Origin: Endomicrobium sp.
GTDB taxonomy: Bacteria > Elusimicrobiota > Endomicrobiia > Endomicrobiales > Endomicrobiaceae
Reading direction: 5' to 3'
Assembly (NCBI GenBank): GCA_031260705.1
Contig: JAISLA010000001.1
Span: 124,001 to 188,000, forward strand
Length of the DNA: 64,000 nucleotides
This document shows positions 42,993 to 51,509 of the stretch, piece by piece. A program made the position numbers and the translations under genes. Positions within the stretch are counted from its first letter, which is position 1; each line of letters opens with the position of its first letter. The notes below the pieces were generated by a model that had not been told where the DNA came from, ran no database searches, and worked only from the letters and a program-made list of their open reading frames with translations.

Positions 42993-43677
42993 CATAAAGG
43001 TTATAGAATACAGAAGAATTTCAGCGTAGAAAAAATATAATTTATGACTGTTCGGTAAAAGGACACGGGATTTTCAGAAAGGAATAGAAGAAGAGGGGTG
43101 GCAGTCAAGAAAGTGATGGTTTGGAAGCAGAATGCTGATAATTTTTATAAAAGAAAAAAAGCCATGCCGGGTTTCTAAGTTTTTACAGTCTTCTCAAAAA
43201 CAAACTGTTATTTTCGTCTATTTTAAGGTTAGGGTATGAAAAGTAATTAACTAATATGGATAAATTCAAAGAGACAGTTAACCTGTCTAAACAGAGGGAT
43301 AAAATGAGAGTGCCGTCTTAGGAAGTAACAGTAGGAAATCGATAGCAAACGCTGTTTTCAATATACTCGCATAGACGTTTTTGTATAGGAAATAGTGTAA
43401 GCTTGAATATCCGTTGGACGATTATGCGTTGGAAAAAAACTGTCCGCTAAATACTTATTATTCACTTAGATTTTTTTGTCTTTCCGCCGCAGGTTATCCT
43501 TAAGAGTGCCGGAGAATATAAACACGCAAAAGCTTGTATATTGAAAGATTACTGTGCGGTGTGGCGAATGAGTAATACGTTTGACGGTGCAAGCAAGCCT
43601 ATAAGCAGGGGTTTAATTTATCCTCTCTGTGTCTATATTTTTTTAGGTTTAAAAATTGGAATAAGGAGAAATATAAA
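42993..43677. other. Gene-less stretch, probably decayed coding DNA
   Basis: Short open pieces such as YPLDDYALEKNCPLNTYYSLRF (about 43397-43465) and HAKACILKDYCAVWRMSNTF (about 43524-43590) hint at one lost gene read on the plus strand, with several stops. The family is not recognisable to me. Confidence 0.4.
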
Positions 43678-44094
43678 ATGATTTATTCGGAGTACATTAA
43701 CTGCGAAACTAAAGGGTATACTGATATTATTAATATAACGGACGATATTAAAAGAATTGTCGTCCGTTCTGGAATTACAAACGGTATAGCGACTTTGGGC
43801 GTGACAAGTTCTACGTCTGCTATCACGACTCTTGAATTTGAACCAGGACTTATTGTGGATTTTCGCAAATCTCTTGAAATAGTTGCTCCTGTTGACGGTT
43901 TTTATGCCCATGACGAAAAATGGCATGACGGCAACGGTTTTTCTCATATACGCTCTTCATTGATAGGCACGTCAAAGACCATACCCATTGCGTCAAAATC
44001 TCTGATGACGGGAACCTGGCAGCAAGTGATTTTAGTGGATTTTGATAACAGACCGCGAAGCAGAAAAGTTTTCGTTCAAATTTTCGGAGAATAA
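43678..44094 (+). CDS. YjbQ/UPF0047-family protein
   Basis: This 138-residue protein is a complete member of the YjbQ family: TDIINITDDIKRIVVRSGITNG, TTLEFEPGLIVDF, the His-rich active-site-like HDEKWHDGNGFSHIRSSLIG and the ending TWQQVILVDFDNRPRSRKV. Members have been reported to show weak thiamine-phosphate-synthase activity, but the true role is unsettled. AAGGAG lies before the ATG. rsmD starts 4 nt later, so the genes are co-transcribed. Confidence 0.9.
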   Translation: MIYSEYINCETKGYTDIINITDDIKRIVVRSGITNGIATLGVTSSTSAITTLEFEPGLIVDFRKSLEIVAPVDGFYAHDEKWHDGNGFSHIRSSLIGTSKTIPIASKSLMTGTWQQVILVDFDNRPRSRKVFVQIFGE

Positions 44095-44098
44095 CTAA

Positions 44099-44701
44099 GT
44101 GAGTTTGAAGGTTATAGCGGGTACAGCTCGCGGAAGAATAATAAAAACTCTGCCTCATGATAATTTGTCCATACGACCTATGCTCGGCAGAATGAAAAAG
44201 TCAATTTTTGATATAATACAATTTAAGATTCCCTGTTCTGTTTTTATTGATTTGTTTGCAGGAGTGGGTTCGGTTGGAATTGAAGCTCTTTCACGTGGCG
44301 CAAAAAAAGTGGTATTTGCAGAGTTAAGCGATATTTCTCTCTCACTAATTAGACGCAATGTAAATATGCTGGGGTTTAATGACAAAGCGAAAATTATTAA
44401 ATGCCACGTAATAAAAGATTTTGCCGTTTTGCAGGATAAATATGACATAGTTTTTATGGGACCTCCTTACAAAGACGAAAATAAAAAAGCGTTTGCGCTT
44501 ACTTATCCTGCGTTAAAAAATGTGGTGAGATACAATATTTTAAAAGACGACTCCATTTTAATAGCGCAGAAACATATAAAAGAACCTGTCGGAAATATTA
44601 CAGGACTTGAATGTTTTAGGACAGAGAAATATAGCGATACTATTATTTCTTTTTACAAGCGGGCAAAATTGGAAAACATAAGAAATGAGACAGGATTTTA
44701 A
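44099..44701 (+). CDS. rsmD: RsmD-like 16S rRNA (guanine-966-N2) methyltransferase, altered motif IV
   Basis: This 200-residue protein starts with GTG. The SAM-binding fold is clear: VIAGTARGRIIKTLP, RPMLGRMKKSIFDII, FIDLFAGVGSVGIEALSRGAKKVVFAE. RsmD methylates G966 of 16S rRNA in the 30S subunit. The catalytic motif IV, normally DPPY/NPPY, reads GPPY (residues about 121-124, IVFMGPPYKDEN), removing the side chain that holds the target amino group. It may be weakened or dead, or adapted. Its end overlaps the nuclease gene by 17 nt. Confidence 0.87.
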   Translation: MSLKVIAGTARGRIIKTLPHDNLSIRPMLGRMKKSIFDIIQFKIPCSVFIDLFAGVGSVGIEALSRGAKKVVFAELSDISLSLIRRNVNMLGFNDKAKIIKCHVIKDFAVLQDKYDIVFMGPPYKDENKKAFALTYPALKNVVRYNILKDDSILIAQKHIKEPVGNITGLECFRTEKYSDTIISFYKRAKLENIRNETGF

Positions 44702-45431
44702 GATAAGTTATTCAAGAGTAAATGCGTATTTGTTTTGTCCGTATAAATACAAACTTATATATTTAGATAATCTTCATATTCCGATTAATGCGGATATCAC
44801 TTTCGGACATATCATTCATAAAGCGCTTGAAAAATTTCACGCTGGCAGGGAACAGTCTTATGACATGTTATTTGAGTGTTATGATGATGCGTGGAGAAAT
44901 GACGGATTTGACGATCCGCAACAGATATTTGAATATTATGAATGCGGCAGACGTATGCTTGCAAATTATTATAAATCTTTTAACGTATCAGATACAGAAG
45001 TTTTATATGTTGAAAAAGCGTTTGACGCAAATATAGGAAAATATAAATTTATAGGTATTATTGACAGAATTGATAGATATCCTGACGGCAAATATGAAGT
45101 TGTGGATTATAAAACTCATGCGAAGATATGGGAACAGAAAAGAGTGGATAAAGATTTGCAGTTGAGTTTTTACGTATATGCGTGCAGAAACGTTTTTGGT
45201 TTTGATCCCGATGAAATATCGGTTTATTTTTTATCTGAAAATAAAAAGATTTACACAAAGAGATCTCGAAGCGAAATATCTGATGCAATAGATGTCGCAA
45301 TAGAAACTGCAGAGAATGTAGCGGCTGAAAATTTTGATCCTGACGTTTCAAAGTGCCAGACGTGCGATTTTAAGTTAAAATGCAAATTTTCGGCTTATAA
45401 AAAAGCGGATGCCGAATTGTATCCGGCATAA
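44685..45431 (+). CDS. RecB/AddB-type PD-(D/E)XK nuclease with Fe-S cysteines
   Basis: This 248-residue protein has a single PD-(D/E)XK nuclease domain: RVNAYLFCPYKYKLIYL start, FGHIIHKALEKFH, FIGIIDRIDRYPDGKYEVVDYKTH (catalytic D and DxK) and LQLSFYVYA. Cys 18 and CQTCDFKLKC at the C-terminus (about 225-234) form the four-Cys pattern that holds a 4Fe-4S cluster in AddB and Cas4. No helicase is fused and no CRISPR genes are near. Role in DNA repair is likely but unproven. Confidence 0.8.
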   Translation: MRQDFKISYSRVNAYLFCPYKYKLIYLDNLHIPINADITFGHIIHKALEKFHAGREQSYDMLFECYDDAWRNDGFDDPQQIFEYYECGRRMLANYYKSFNVSDTEVLYVEKAFDANIGKYKFIGIIDRIDRYPDGKYEVVDYKTHAKIWEQKRVDKDLQLSFYVYACRNVFGFDPDEISVYFLSENKKIYTKRSRSEISDAIDVAIETAENVAAENFDPDVSKCQTCDFKLKCKFSAYKKADAELYPA

Positions 45432-45489
45432 TTGGACCCTAGCGGCAGAGCTGCTGTTGAGAACGCGGTAGTTAAAATAGGTAGAATAA

Positions 45490-46239
45490 ATGAGTGAGTT
45501 AATGGTGGTGAAATTTGGTGGAAGTTTGACTAAAAATCCACAGGTGCAGAGCAGGTTTCTTGAAGAACTGGCTTTAATTTCAAAAAGACAAAATATTATT
45601 TTGGTGCATGGCGGCGGACCTGAAATAAATGCGCTGCTTGAGAAATTTGCAATACCGAGCAGATTTGTAAACGGCTTAAGGTTTACCGATGCGGATACAC
45701 TGGGCATTGTTGAAATGGCTTTGAGCGGTAAAGTAAACAAGGTTTTGACTACAGGTCTTATAAAAAACGGCGCAAATGCTGTCGGAATATCCGGTAAAGA
45801 CGGAAAAAGCGTAATATGCAGACAGGTTGAGCATCTCGGCTTTGTCGGCGAACCAGTTAAAGTAAACAGAAAACTTATAGACGTCTTAATAAAAGCCGGA
45901 TTTTTGCCCGTTATAGCTTCTATTGCCGCTGACACTGAAGGCAACATTATGAATGTCAACGCTGACACTTTAGCTGCTTCAATAGCTGCGGCTTTTAAAG
46001 CGCAGAAACTCATATTTTTAACGGATGTTGCTGGAGTACTTGATAAAAATAATAACACGATTAAAAAAATTAAAATAAAAGAAATAAACTCTTTAATAGA
46101 GGATAAAACCATAACCGGCGGAATGATACCAAAGATTAAAGGCTGTGCCGAATCCGTTAAAAAAGGCGTAAAAGAAGTATGGATAGCAGAGGGGATAAAC
46201 GGGATACAAAAAATAAGGGGAACAGTAATAAAACAGTAA
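45490..46239 (+). CDS. argB: Acetylglutamate kinase
   Basis: This 249-residue amino-acid kinase phosphorylates N-acetylglutamate in arginine synthesis. Motifs: VVKFGGSLTKNPQ, ILVHGGGPEINALL, RFVNGLRFTDADTL, VGISGKDGK, NVNADTLAASIAAAF, LIFLTDVAGVLD and ITGGMIPKIKGC. Slightly short but complete. It should form one unit with argD and argG downstream, but a restriction-modification locus separates them. Confidence 0.93.
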   Translation: MSELMVVKFGGSLTKNPQVQSRFLEELALISKRQNIILVHGGGPEINALLEKFAIPSRFVNGLRFTDADTLGIVEMALSGKVNKVLTTGLIKNGANAVGISGKDGKSVICRQVEHLGFVGEPVKVNRKLIDVLIKAGFLPVIASIAADTEGNIMNVNADTLAASIAAAFKAQKLIFLTDVAGVLDKNNNTIKKIKIKEINSLIEDKTITGGMIPKIKGCAESVKKGVKEVWIAEGINGIQKIRGTVIKQ

Positions 46240-46246
46240 TAAAGAA

Positions 46247-47359
46247 GTGAAAATAACAGGGAAATTTGAGATAAATAATATATATCAGGGCGATTGTATT
46301 GAGCTTTTGAAAAATATCGCCGCTGAGTCTGTTGATTTAATTTTTGCAGATCCGCCGTATAATTTACAATTGAATGGAGAACTCTATCGTCCAAATCAAA
46401 CAAAAGTGGATGCTGTTTCGGACGAGTGGGATAAGTTTGAGTCAAAAGAAAAATATGATGAATTTTCAAATTCCTGGCTTAAAGAATGTTATAGAGTTTT
46501 AAAGAAAAGCGGAAGTTTTTGGGTTATAGGCACATATCATAATATTTTTAGAGTCGGTTCAATTATGCAAAATGTAGGTTTTTGGATTTTAAATGATATA
46601 ATCTGGATTAAAACTAATCCAATGCCTAATTTCAAAGGTACAAGATTCAATAATGCTCATGAAACCTTAATATGGGCGACAAAGTCCGCTAAGTCCTGCT
46701 ATACGTTTCATTACCATGCAATGAAAGCGATGAATGATGATTTACAAATGCGTAGTGATTGGTTTATTCCAATATGTCATGGTAAGGAGAGAATTAAGAT
46801 CAACGGAAAAAAGGCGCATTCTATACAGAAACCGGCTGAATTACTATACAGAATTATGATATCAACTTCAAACTTAGATGATTTGGTTTTAGATCCGTTT
46901 ATGGGAAGCGGCACAACGGCAGCTGTTGCAAAAAGGCTTGGAAGAAACTTTATAGGTTTTGAAAAAGAGAAAACTTATATAGATGTTGCAAATAGTATGT
47001 TAAAGAAAATTGTATCGATAAAGAAAGAATTGTTACTTTATAAAATTGAAAATCCCAAGCCGAAAGTTGCTTTTGGAAATCTTATAGAAAAGGGATATGT
47101 AAAAATAGGTGAAAAATTATATTCAGAAAAGAAAGATAAAGAAGCTGTTGTTCAAGCGGATGTATCAATAGAAAGCGAAAATGAGATTGGTAGCATTCAT
47201 AAAATCAGTGCAAAAATACTAAATAAAGAAAGTAATAATGGTTGGGATTTTTGGTATGTTTTGAGAAATAATGAACTAATATCGATTGATAGTTTAAGAT
47301 ATGCCTATAAGAGAGATTTTTCTAATAAGAGTAAAGCTGATCAAGGTAGTGCAAATTGA
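46247..47359 (+). CDS. HinfI/CcrM-type DNA adenine methyltransferase
   Basis: This 370-residue protein starts with GTG, 7 nt after argB. It is a beta-class N6-adenine methyltransferase: motif IV DPPYNLQL (about 36-43) comes first and the SAM motif DPFMGSGTTAAVAKRLGR (about 216-233) last, followed by a C-terminal DNA-recognition segment (about 300-355, GWDFWYVLRNNELISIDSLRYAYK). This order and tail are those of M.HinfI and CcrM, which methylate GANTC. The neighbouring endonuclease remnant is HinfI-like, supporting GANTC specificity. A second-frame piece after the stop (47338-47443, VVQIEFKGNCVEELNDTLLG) may be a lost C-terminal extension or other debris. Confidence 0.9.
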   Translation: MKITGKFEINNIYQGDCIELLKNIAAESVDLIFADPPYNLQLNGELYRPNQTKVDAVSDEWDKFESKEKYDEFSNSWLKECYRVLKKSGSFWVIGTYHNIFRVGSIMQNVGFWILNDIIWIKTNPMPNFKGTRFNNAHETLIWATKSAKSCYTFHYHAMKAMNDDLQMRSDWFIPICHGKERIKINGKKAHSIQKPAELLYRIMISTSNLDDLVLDPFMGSGTTAAVAKRLGRNFIGFEKEKTYIDVANSMLKKIVSIKKELLLYKIENPKPKVAFGNLIEKGYVKIGEKLYSEKKDKEAVVQADVSIESENEIGSIHKISAKILNKESNNGWDFWYVLRNNELISIDSLRYAYKRDFSNKSKADQGSAN

Positions 47360-47443
47360 ATTTAAGGGAAATTGTGTTGAAGAACTGAATGATACTTTGT
47401 TGGGATATGTGGCAGAAAGTAGTAAGAAGGCAAGGAAAAAAAT

Positions 47444-48213
47444 GTGAATTTTAATAAATTTAAAGAAATACTTTTAACGGGGAAGTATTTGAAAGATCTA
47501 AAGCCGACTTGCTAGAAAAAATATCATATAAATCGGAAAGATATGTGGGATTGTTTAGACCGACAAAGCCCAAGGCGAAAATTTTACAAAACTTGTTACA
47601 ATCACAAGAAATCAAATTTGGAGATGCTTTTGAAAAATTAATTGAATTATACCTTACAGAAAACGGTTTTACTATTCTTCCAAAGAAAATTTCCGGCGAA
47701 AAAATAAATGAATCGTTGATTATTGATCAATATTTTAAAATTAAAGAAAAAATTTATTTTATAGAACAAAAAATTAGAGATGACCATGATTCTACGTAGA
47801 TCCTGATTTAACAAAAAAATAAGAACTATTATGAAAAAGAATTAACTTCTTTATCTGAAGACTATAAAATTAATACACATTTGTTCTATGGCAAAGCTGT
47901 TTTTAGCTATTTGAAAGTACCTTATTATATATGGGATGAAATAGTTGAACACTTGAAAAATTGGAAAACTGCCCTTCCTGATTTGCCTGAAGTGAATTTT
48001 GATTTAACGCCCGAAATTGCTTTCAATGAGATTAAAAATTTAAACGCTGCTGTATTTAGAAAACTTTTATCAAATGACGAAATGTATAATCAAATATTGT
48101 TAACTCTTTTTCCTGAAGGTAAAACTTTGAGATTGCTTTTGAACTATTTCAAAAATCAAGAATTGCCGATTTATTTAAAGCTGTCAGAATTATTAGAAAA
48201 GAGGTTGAGATGA
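47444..48213 (+). pseudogene. Broken HinfI-like type II restriction endonuclease
   Basis: From GTG 47444 (AAGGA upstream) the frame reads NFNKFKEILLTGKYLK and soon ends at a TAG. A shifted frame (from about 47495) gives SERYVGLFRPTKPKAKILQ, FGDAFEKLIE, LIIDQYF and YFIEQKIRDDHDST, where the ExK catalytic motif sits. A stop at 47797-47799 and a probable deletion follow, then YGKAVFSYLKVPYYIW, EHLKNWKTALPDLPEVNFD and FRKLLSNDEMYNQILLTLFPE to 48213. These match R.HinfI in order as I remember it. At least three lesions. The end overlaps argD by 4 nt (ATGA). Confidence 0.85.
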
Positions 48214-49406
48214 ATATAAAACAAATTGAAGACAAATATTTTATGCACACATATAAGCGCAGTGATTTAATAGTGAAAAAGACTAAAGACCAGTTTATAT
48301 GGGATGAAGACGGCAGAAAATATCTTGATTTTTTTGCAGGCATAAGCGTATGTAATGTCGGACATTGCAATGAAACCGTAATAGAAGCGGCAAAAAAACA
48401 ATTAGACAATTTCTCGCATGTTTCGAATTTATATTATGCGCCGCCGCAGATTAAATTAGGCGAGGAACTTGTTAAAAGAACATTTCCCGGCGGGAGAGTT
48501 TTTTTTTCAAATTCCGGAGCGGAAGCAAACGAATGCGCAATAAAAGTTGCAAGGAAATGGGGTTTTTTAAATCCTTCAAAAGAGGGAAACAGGTATGAGA
48601 TAATTTGTTTTTTCAACTCGTTTCACGGAAGAACGCTGGCTACGCTTTCTGCGACAGGACAGGATAAATTTCATAAACTTTTTAGACCGTTGCAGGAGAA
48701 ATTTGTTTTTGCGGAAATTAATAATATGGATTCCATAAAGAAACTTGCAAATAACAGAACTGTTGCCGTAATGATAGAACCTGTGCAGGGCGAAGGGGGA
48801 ATAATTCCCTCAGATAAAACATTTTTAAAAGAGTTAAGAGCATTTTGTGACGACAATAACTTTCTTTTGATTTTTGACGAAATACAGTGCGGTATGGGTC
48901 GCACCGGAAAATTATATGCCTTTGAAAATTACGGCATTAAACCGGACATTGTCACTTTGGCAAAATCTTTGGCTAACGGACTGCCCTTGGGAGCTGCCGT
49001 TGCCGGAGAGAAATGCGCTGAGACTTTTTTGTATGGCGATCACGGCTCCACTTTTGGCGGAAATCCCGTATCGTGCGCCGCTGCGCTTGCGGTATTAGAT
49101 ATTATCAATTCAGAATTTTTAGATAATTCTTTAAAAACTGCAGAATATCTCCGCATAAAACTTGAAAATCTAAAAGATAAATATTCAGTTATAAAATGTG
49201 TCAGGGGACTCGGGTTAATGATAGGAATGGATCTTAAAATAAGTGGCAAAGATATCGTAAATTATTGTATGGATAAAGGCTTGATTATAAATTGTACTAA
49301 TGATACGGTATTGAGATTACTGCCGCCACTTATAATTACGAAAAAAGACGTAGATTTTGCTGTGAAAATTTTGGAGGAGGCACTAAAATGGCAATTAACA
49401 AAGTGA
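48210..49406 (+). CDS. argD: Acetylornithine aminotransferase
   Basis: This 398-residue class III PLP aminotransferase converts N-acetylglutamate semialdehyde to acetylornithine. Motifs: YFMHTYKRSDLIVKKTKDQF, YLDFFAGISVCNVGH, FFSNSGAEANECAIK, FNSFHGRTLATLSATGQ, IEPVQGEGGI, LIFDEIQCGMGRTGKLYAFE, the PLP lysine in TLAKSLANGLPLGA, and HGSTFGGNPVSCAAALA. Complete. Starts inside the dead endonuclease; argG overlaps its end by 19 nt. Confidence 0.94.
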   Translation: MNIKQIEDKYFMHTYKRSDLIVKKTKDQFIWDEDGRKYLDFFAGISVCNVGHCNETVIEAAKKQLDNFSHVSNLYYAPPQIKLGEELVKRTFPGGRVFFSNSGAEANECAIKVARKWGFLNPSKEGNRYEIICFFNSFHGRTLATLSATGQDKFHKLFRPLQEKFVFAEINNMDSIKKLANNRTVAVMIEPVQGEGGIIPSDKTFLKELRAFCDDNNFLLIFDEIQCGMGRTGKLYAFENYGIKPDIVTLAKSLANGLPLGAAVAGEKCAETFLYGDHGSTFGGNPVSCAAALAVLDIINSEFLDNSLKTAEYLRIKLENLKDKYSVIKCVRGLGLMIGMDLKISGKDIVNYCMDKGLIINCTNDTVLRLLPPLIITKKDVDFAVKILEEALKWQLTK

Positions 49407-50629
49407 GTAGTAAACCTGCATGTAGCGATGGCGTTAAAAAAGTGGTTGTAGCTTATTCAGGTGGACTTGATACGTCTGTCATTCTCTCATGGGTAAAAGA
49501 AAATTATGAATGCGAAGTTGTGGCGTGCTGTGTTGATGTAGGACAGGGAAAAGAACTTGAAGGATTAGACGAAAAAGCAAAAAAAACCGGCGCTTCAAAA
49601 TCATATATAATTGATGCAAAAAAAGAGTTTGTTACAAATTATATTTACCCGACGATAAAAGTGAATGCTTTATATGAAAATAAATATTATTTGGGAACAT
49701 CGCTTGCAAGACCGATAATTGCTGAGAAAATTGCGGATATTGTAAAAAAAGAAAAAGCTGATGCCGTCTGTCACGGCGCAACCGGCAAAGGAAACGATCA
49801 GGTTCGGTTTGAACTTGCTTTTAAGTCTTTAATCCCTGATGTAAAGATTATCGCTCCGTGGAGAGAGTGGGATATAAAGTCAAGGGAAGATGCTATTGAT
49901 TATGCTAAAAAAAGGAATATTCCCGTTCTCGTAACAAAAACAAAACCGTATTCTTCAGATGCAAATTTATGGCATATTTCTTATGAAGGCGGAGTTTTGG
50001 AAGACCTTGAAAACGAGTACGACGAGTCAATGTTTAAAATGACTGTTTCTCCAGAAAAGGCTCCGGATAAACCAACGTATCTTACTATAGCATTTGAACA
50101 GGGCATTCCAGTTTCTATAGATGGCAATAAATTTGCGCCTGTTGAACTGATTACGAAATTAAATGAAGTTGCAGGTGCAAACAGTATAGGAAGAGCCGAT
50201 ATAGTTGAAAACAGGCTTGTCGGCATGAAATCAAGGGGAGTTTATGAATCTCCTGCAGCCACAGTATTGTATGCGGCACACGAAGAACTTGAATCAATTT
50301 CCATTGACCGCGATACGTTGCATTTTAAACAGTTGCTTGCCCATAAATATGCTGAAATTGCATATTATGGTTTGTGGTTTTCGCCTCTCAGAGAAGCTCT
50401 TGATGCTTTTATCAACGAAACGCAAAAATATGTTACCGGTAGTATAAAATTGAAACTTTATAAAGGAAACATTATAGTTGTCGCTAGACAAGCAAAGTAT
50501 TCTTTGTATTCAGAAAAACTTGCGACTTTTGAAAAGGACGAAATTTATAATCATAAAGATGCTGAAGGGTTTATTAATCTTTGGGGATTGCCGACAAAGA
50601 TAAAGGCTATGCTGAGAAAAAGTGAATAA
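49388..50629 (+). CDS. argG: Argininosuccinate synthase
   Basis: This 413-residue ATP-dependent enzyme joins citrulline and aspartate. The P-loop-like VVVAYSGGLDTSVIL (about 21-35), AVCHGATGKGNDQVRFE, APWREWD, PYSSDANLWHISYEGG and GRADIVENRLVGMKSRGVYESPAATVL are all present. GGAGGAGG sits 8 nt before the ATG. An N-terminal extension of about 18 residues precedes the core. argH, argF and argC are not in the window. Confidence 0.96.
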   Translation: MAINKVSSKPACSDGVKKVVVAYSGGLDTSVILSWVKENYECEVVACCVDVGQGKELEGLDEKAKKTGASKSYIIDAKKEFVTNYIYPTIKVNALYENKYYLGTSLARPIIAEKIADIVKKEKADAVCHGATGKGNDQVRFELAFKSLIPDVKIIAPWREWDIKSREDAIDYAKKRNIPVLVTKTKPYSSDANLWHISYEGGVLEDLENEYDESMFKMTVSPEKAPDKPTYLTIAFEQGIPVSIDGNKFAPVELITKLNEVAGANSIGRADIVENRLVGMKSRGVYESPAATVLYAAHEELESISIDRDTLHFKQLLAHKYAEIAYYGLWFSPLREALDAFINETQKYVTGSIKLKLYKGNIIVVARQAKYSLYSEKLATFEKDEIYNHKDAEGFINLWGLPTKIKAMLRKSE

Positions 50630-51509
50630 AAACAGCGGCTTTGACATGTCGACGGTTTTGCATGCCGGCAAATATCTAGCGTTGTTATTGTAAATATTTT
50701 TAGAGAGTTAATTCCTGGGTAGAGAATAGTTTTTATTTTTTCCAATACTATGTTTTTTGACGGTACATAAATGGCTTCATCAGAATATTGTCTTTTCTGG
50801 CGATGCCGGTTCTTTCTTTTTCCTCCACTCTTGTGGTAAAACTCTCTTTTTTCTTTCTGCTATAAGGGGATGTCGGGTTGAGAGCTAAGAGATATTTTAA
50901 AGTCCTAAAGAAGTAATTGTATTGCGACAAAGACATTTTTTATCTGTTTTACTGTTAAGATGCTGAATCTTGTTTCCAGTCCGGGAATTAATATCAATAG
51001 AGAAACAATATGTCTGTTTTCTCTGTAATCTTTAAAAGTTTAAAAACAATCCAGCCTTTATTTGTCATATCCATATTGAAGGATTTTCTCCTAAGTAGAC
51101 TTTGTCTTCAAATATCTAGTCTTTTATATTAAACAGGGCTTTAGAGGGAATTTGACGCTGAAAAATGTCAAAATTTTACTTTTGTAAATGATAAAAAAAC
51201 TGCAATGTAACTATTTACGCGCGGTAATTAATCTGCGAAAAGTCGCTGTTTAACCAAGCAAAAAAGCTGTAAGTCTAAAAACGTCGGAAATATTGTAATG
51301 TCGGACCGACGCTCGGTTTCTGCCTCTGCCTTTGACTTAAAACTATAATCTTAGAAAGCAGGTGCAGTTTTCTAAAGTAATATCACTGCATATTTTATTT
51401 GACAATATCTGATTTGCAGAGAAAATAATTCGTCCTGCGTCGCTTAATATCAATGTTCAGAACTAAGTTCCAAATTTAATTTTTCCGCAATGACGGCAAA
51501 GGGATTTAA
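50630..51509. other. Gene-less stretch between argG and bioF
   Basis: A minus-strand frame at 50748-50936 would give 62 residues rich in Lys/Arg/Ser with no recognisable family. The rest holds only short ORFs with many stops. It looks like decayed DNA; no repeats above background were seen apart from a GCAGAGGCAG-like motif near 51322 that also occurs near 39751 and in the nrdG palindrome. Confidence 0.45.

Noticed and set aside
44685-45431. Cas4 protein of a CRISPR system
   Set aside because: It has the nuclease and Fe-S pattern shared by Cas4 and AddB, but no repeats, cas1/cas2 or other cas genes occur in the window.
45375-46469. Long antisense open frame (364 codons) across argB
   Set aside because: It lies exactly opposite the strongly supported argB and parts of its neighbours, has no recognisable domain or ribosome site, and mirrors codon bias of the plus strand.
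50748-50936. Small minus-strand gene in the argG-bioF gap
   Set aside because: No family, no clear ribosome site, surrounded by decayed DNA; reported only within the gap description.
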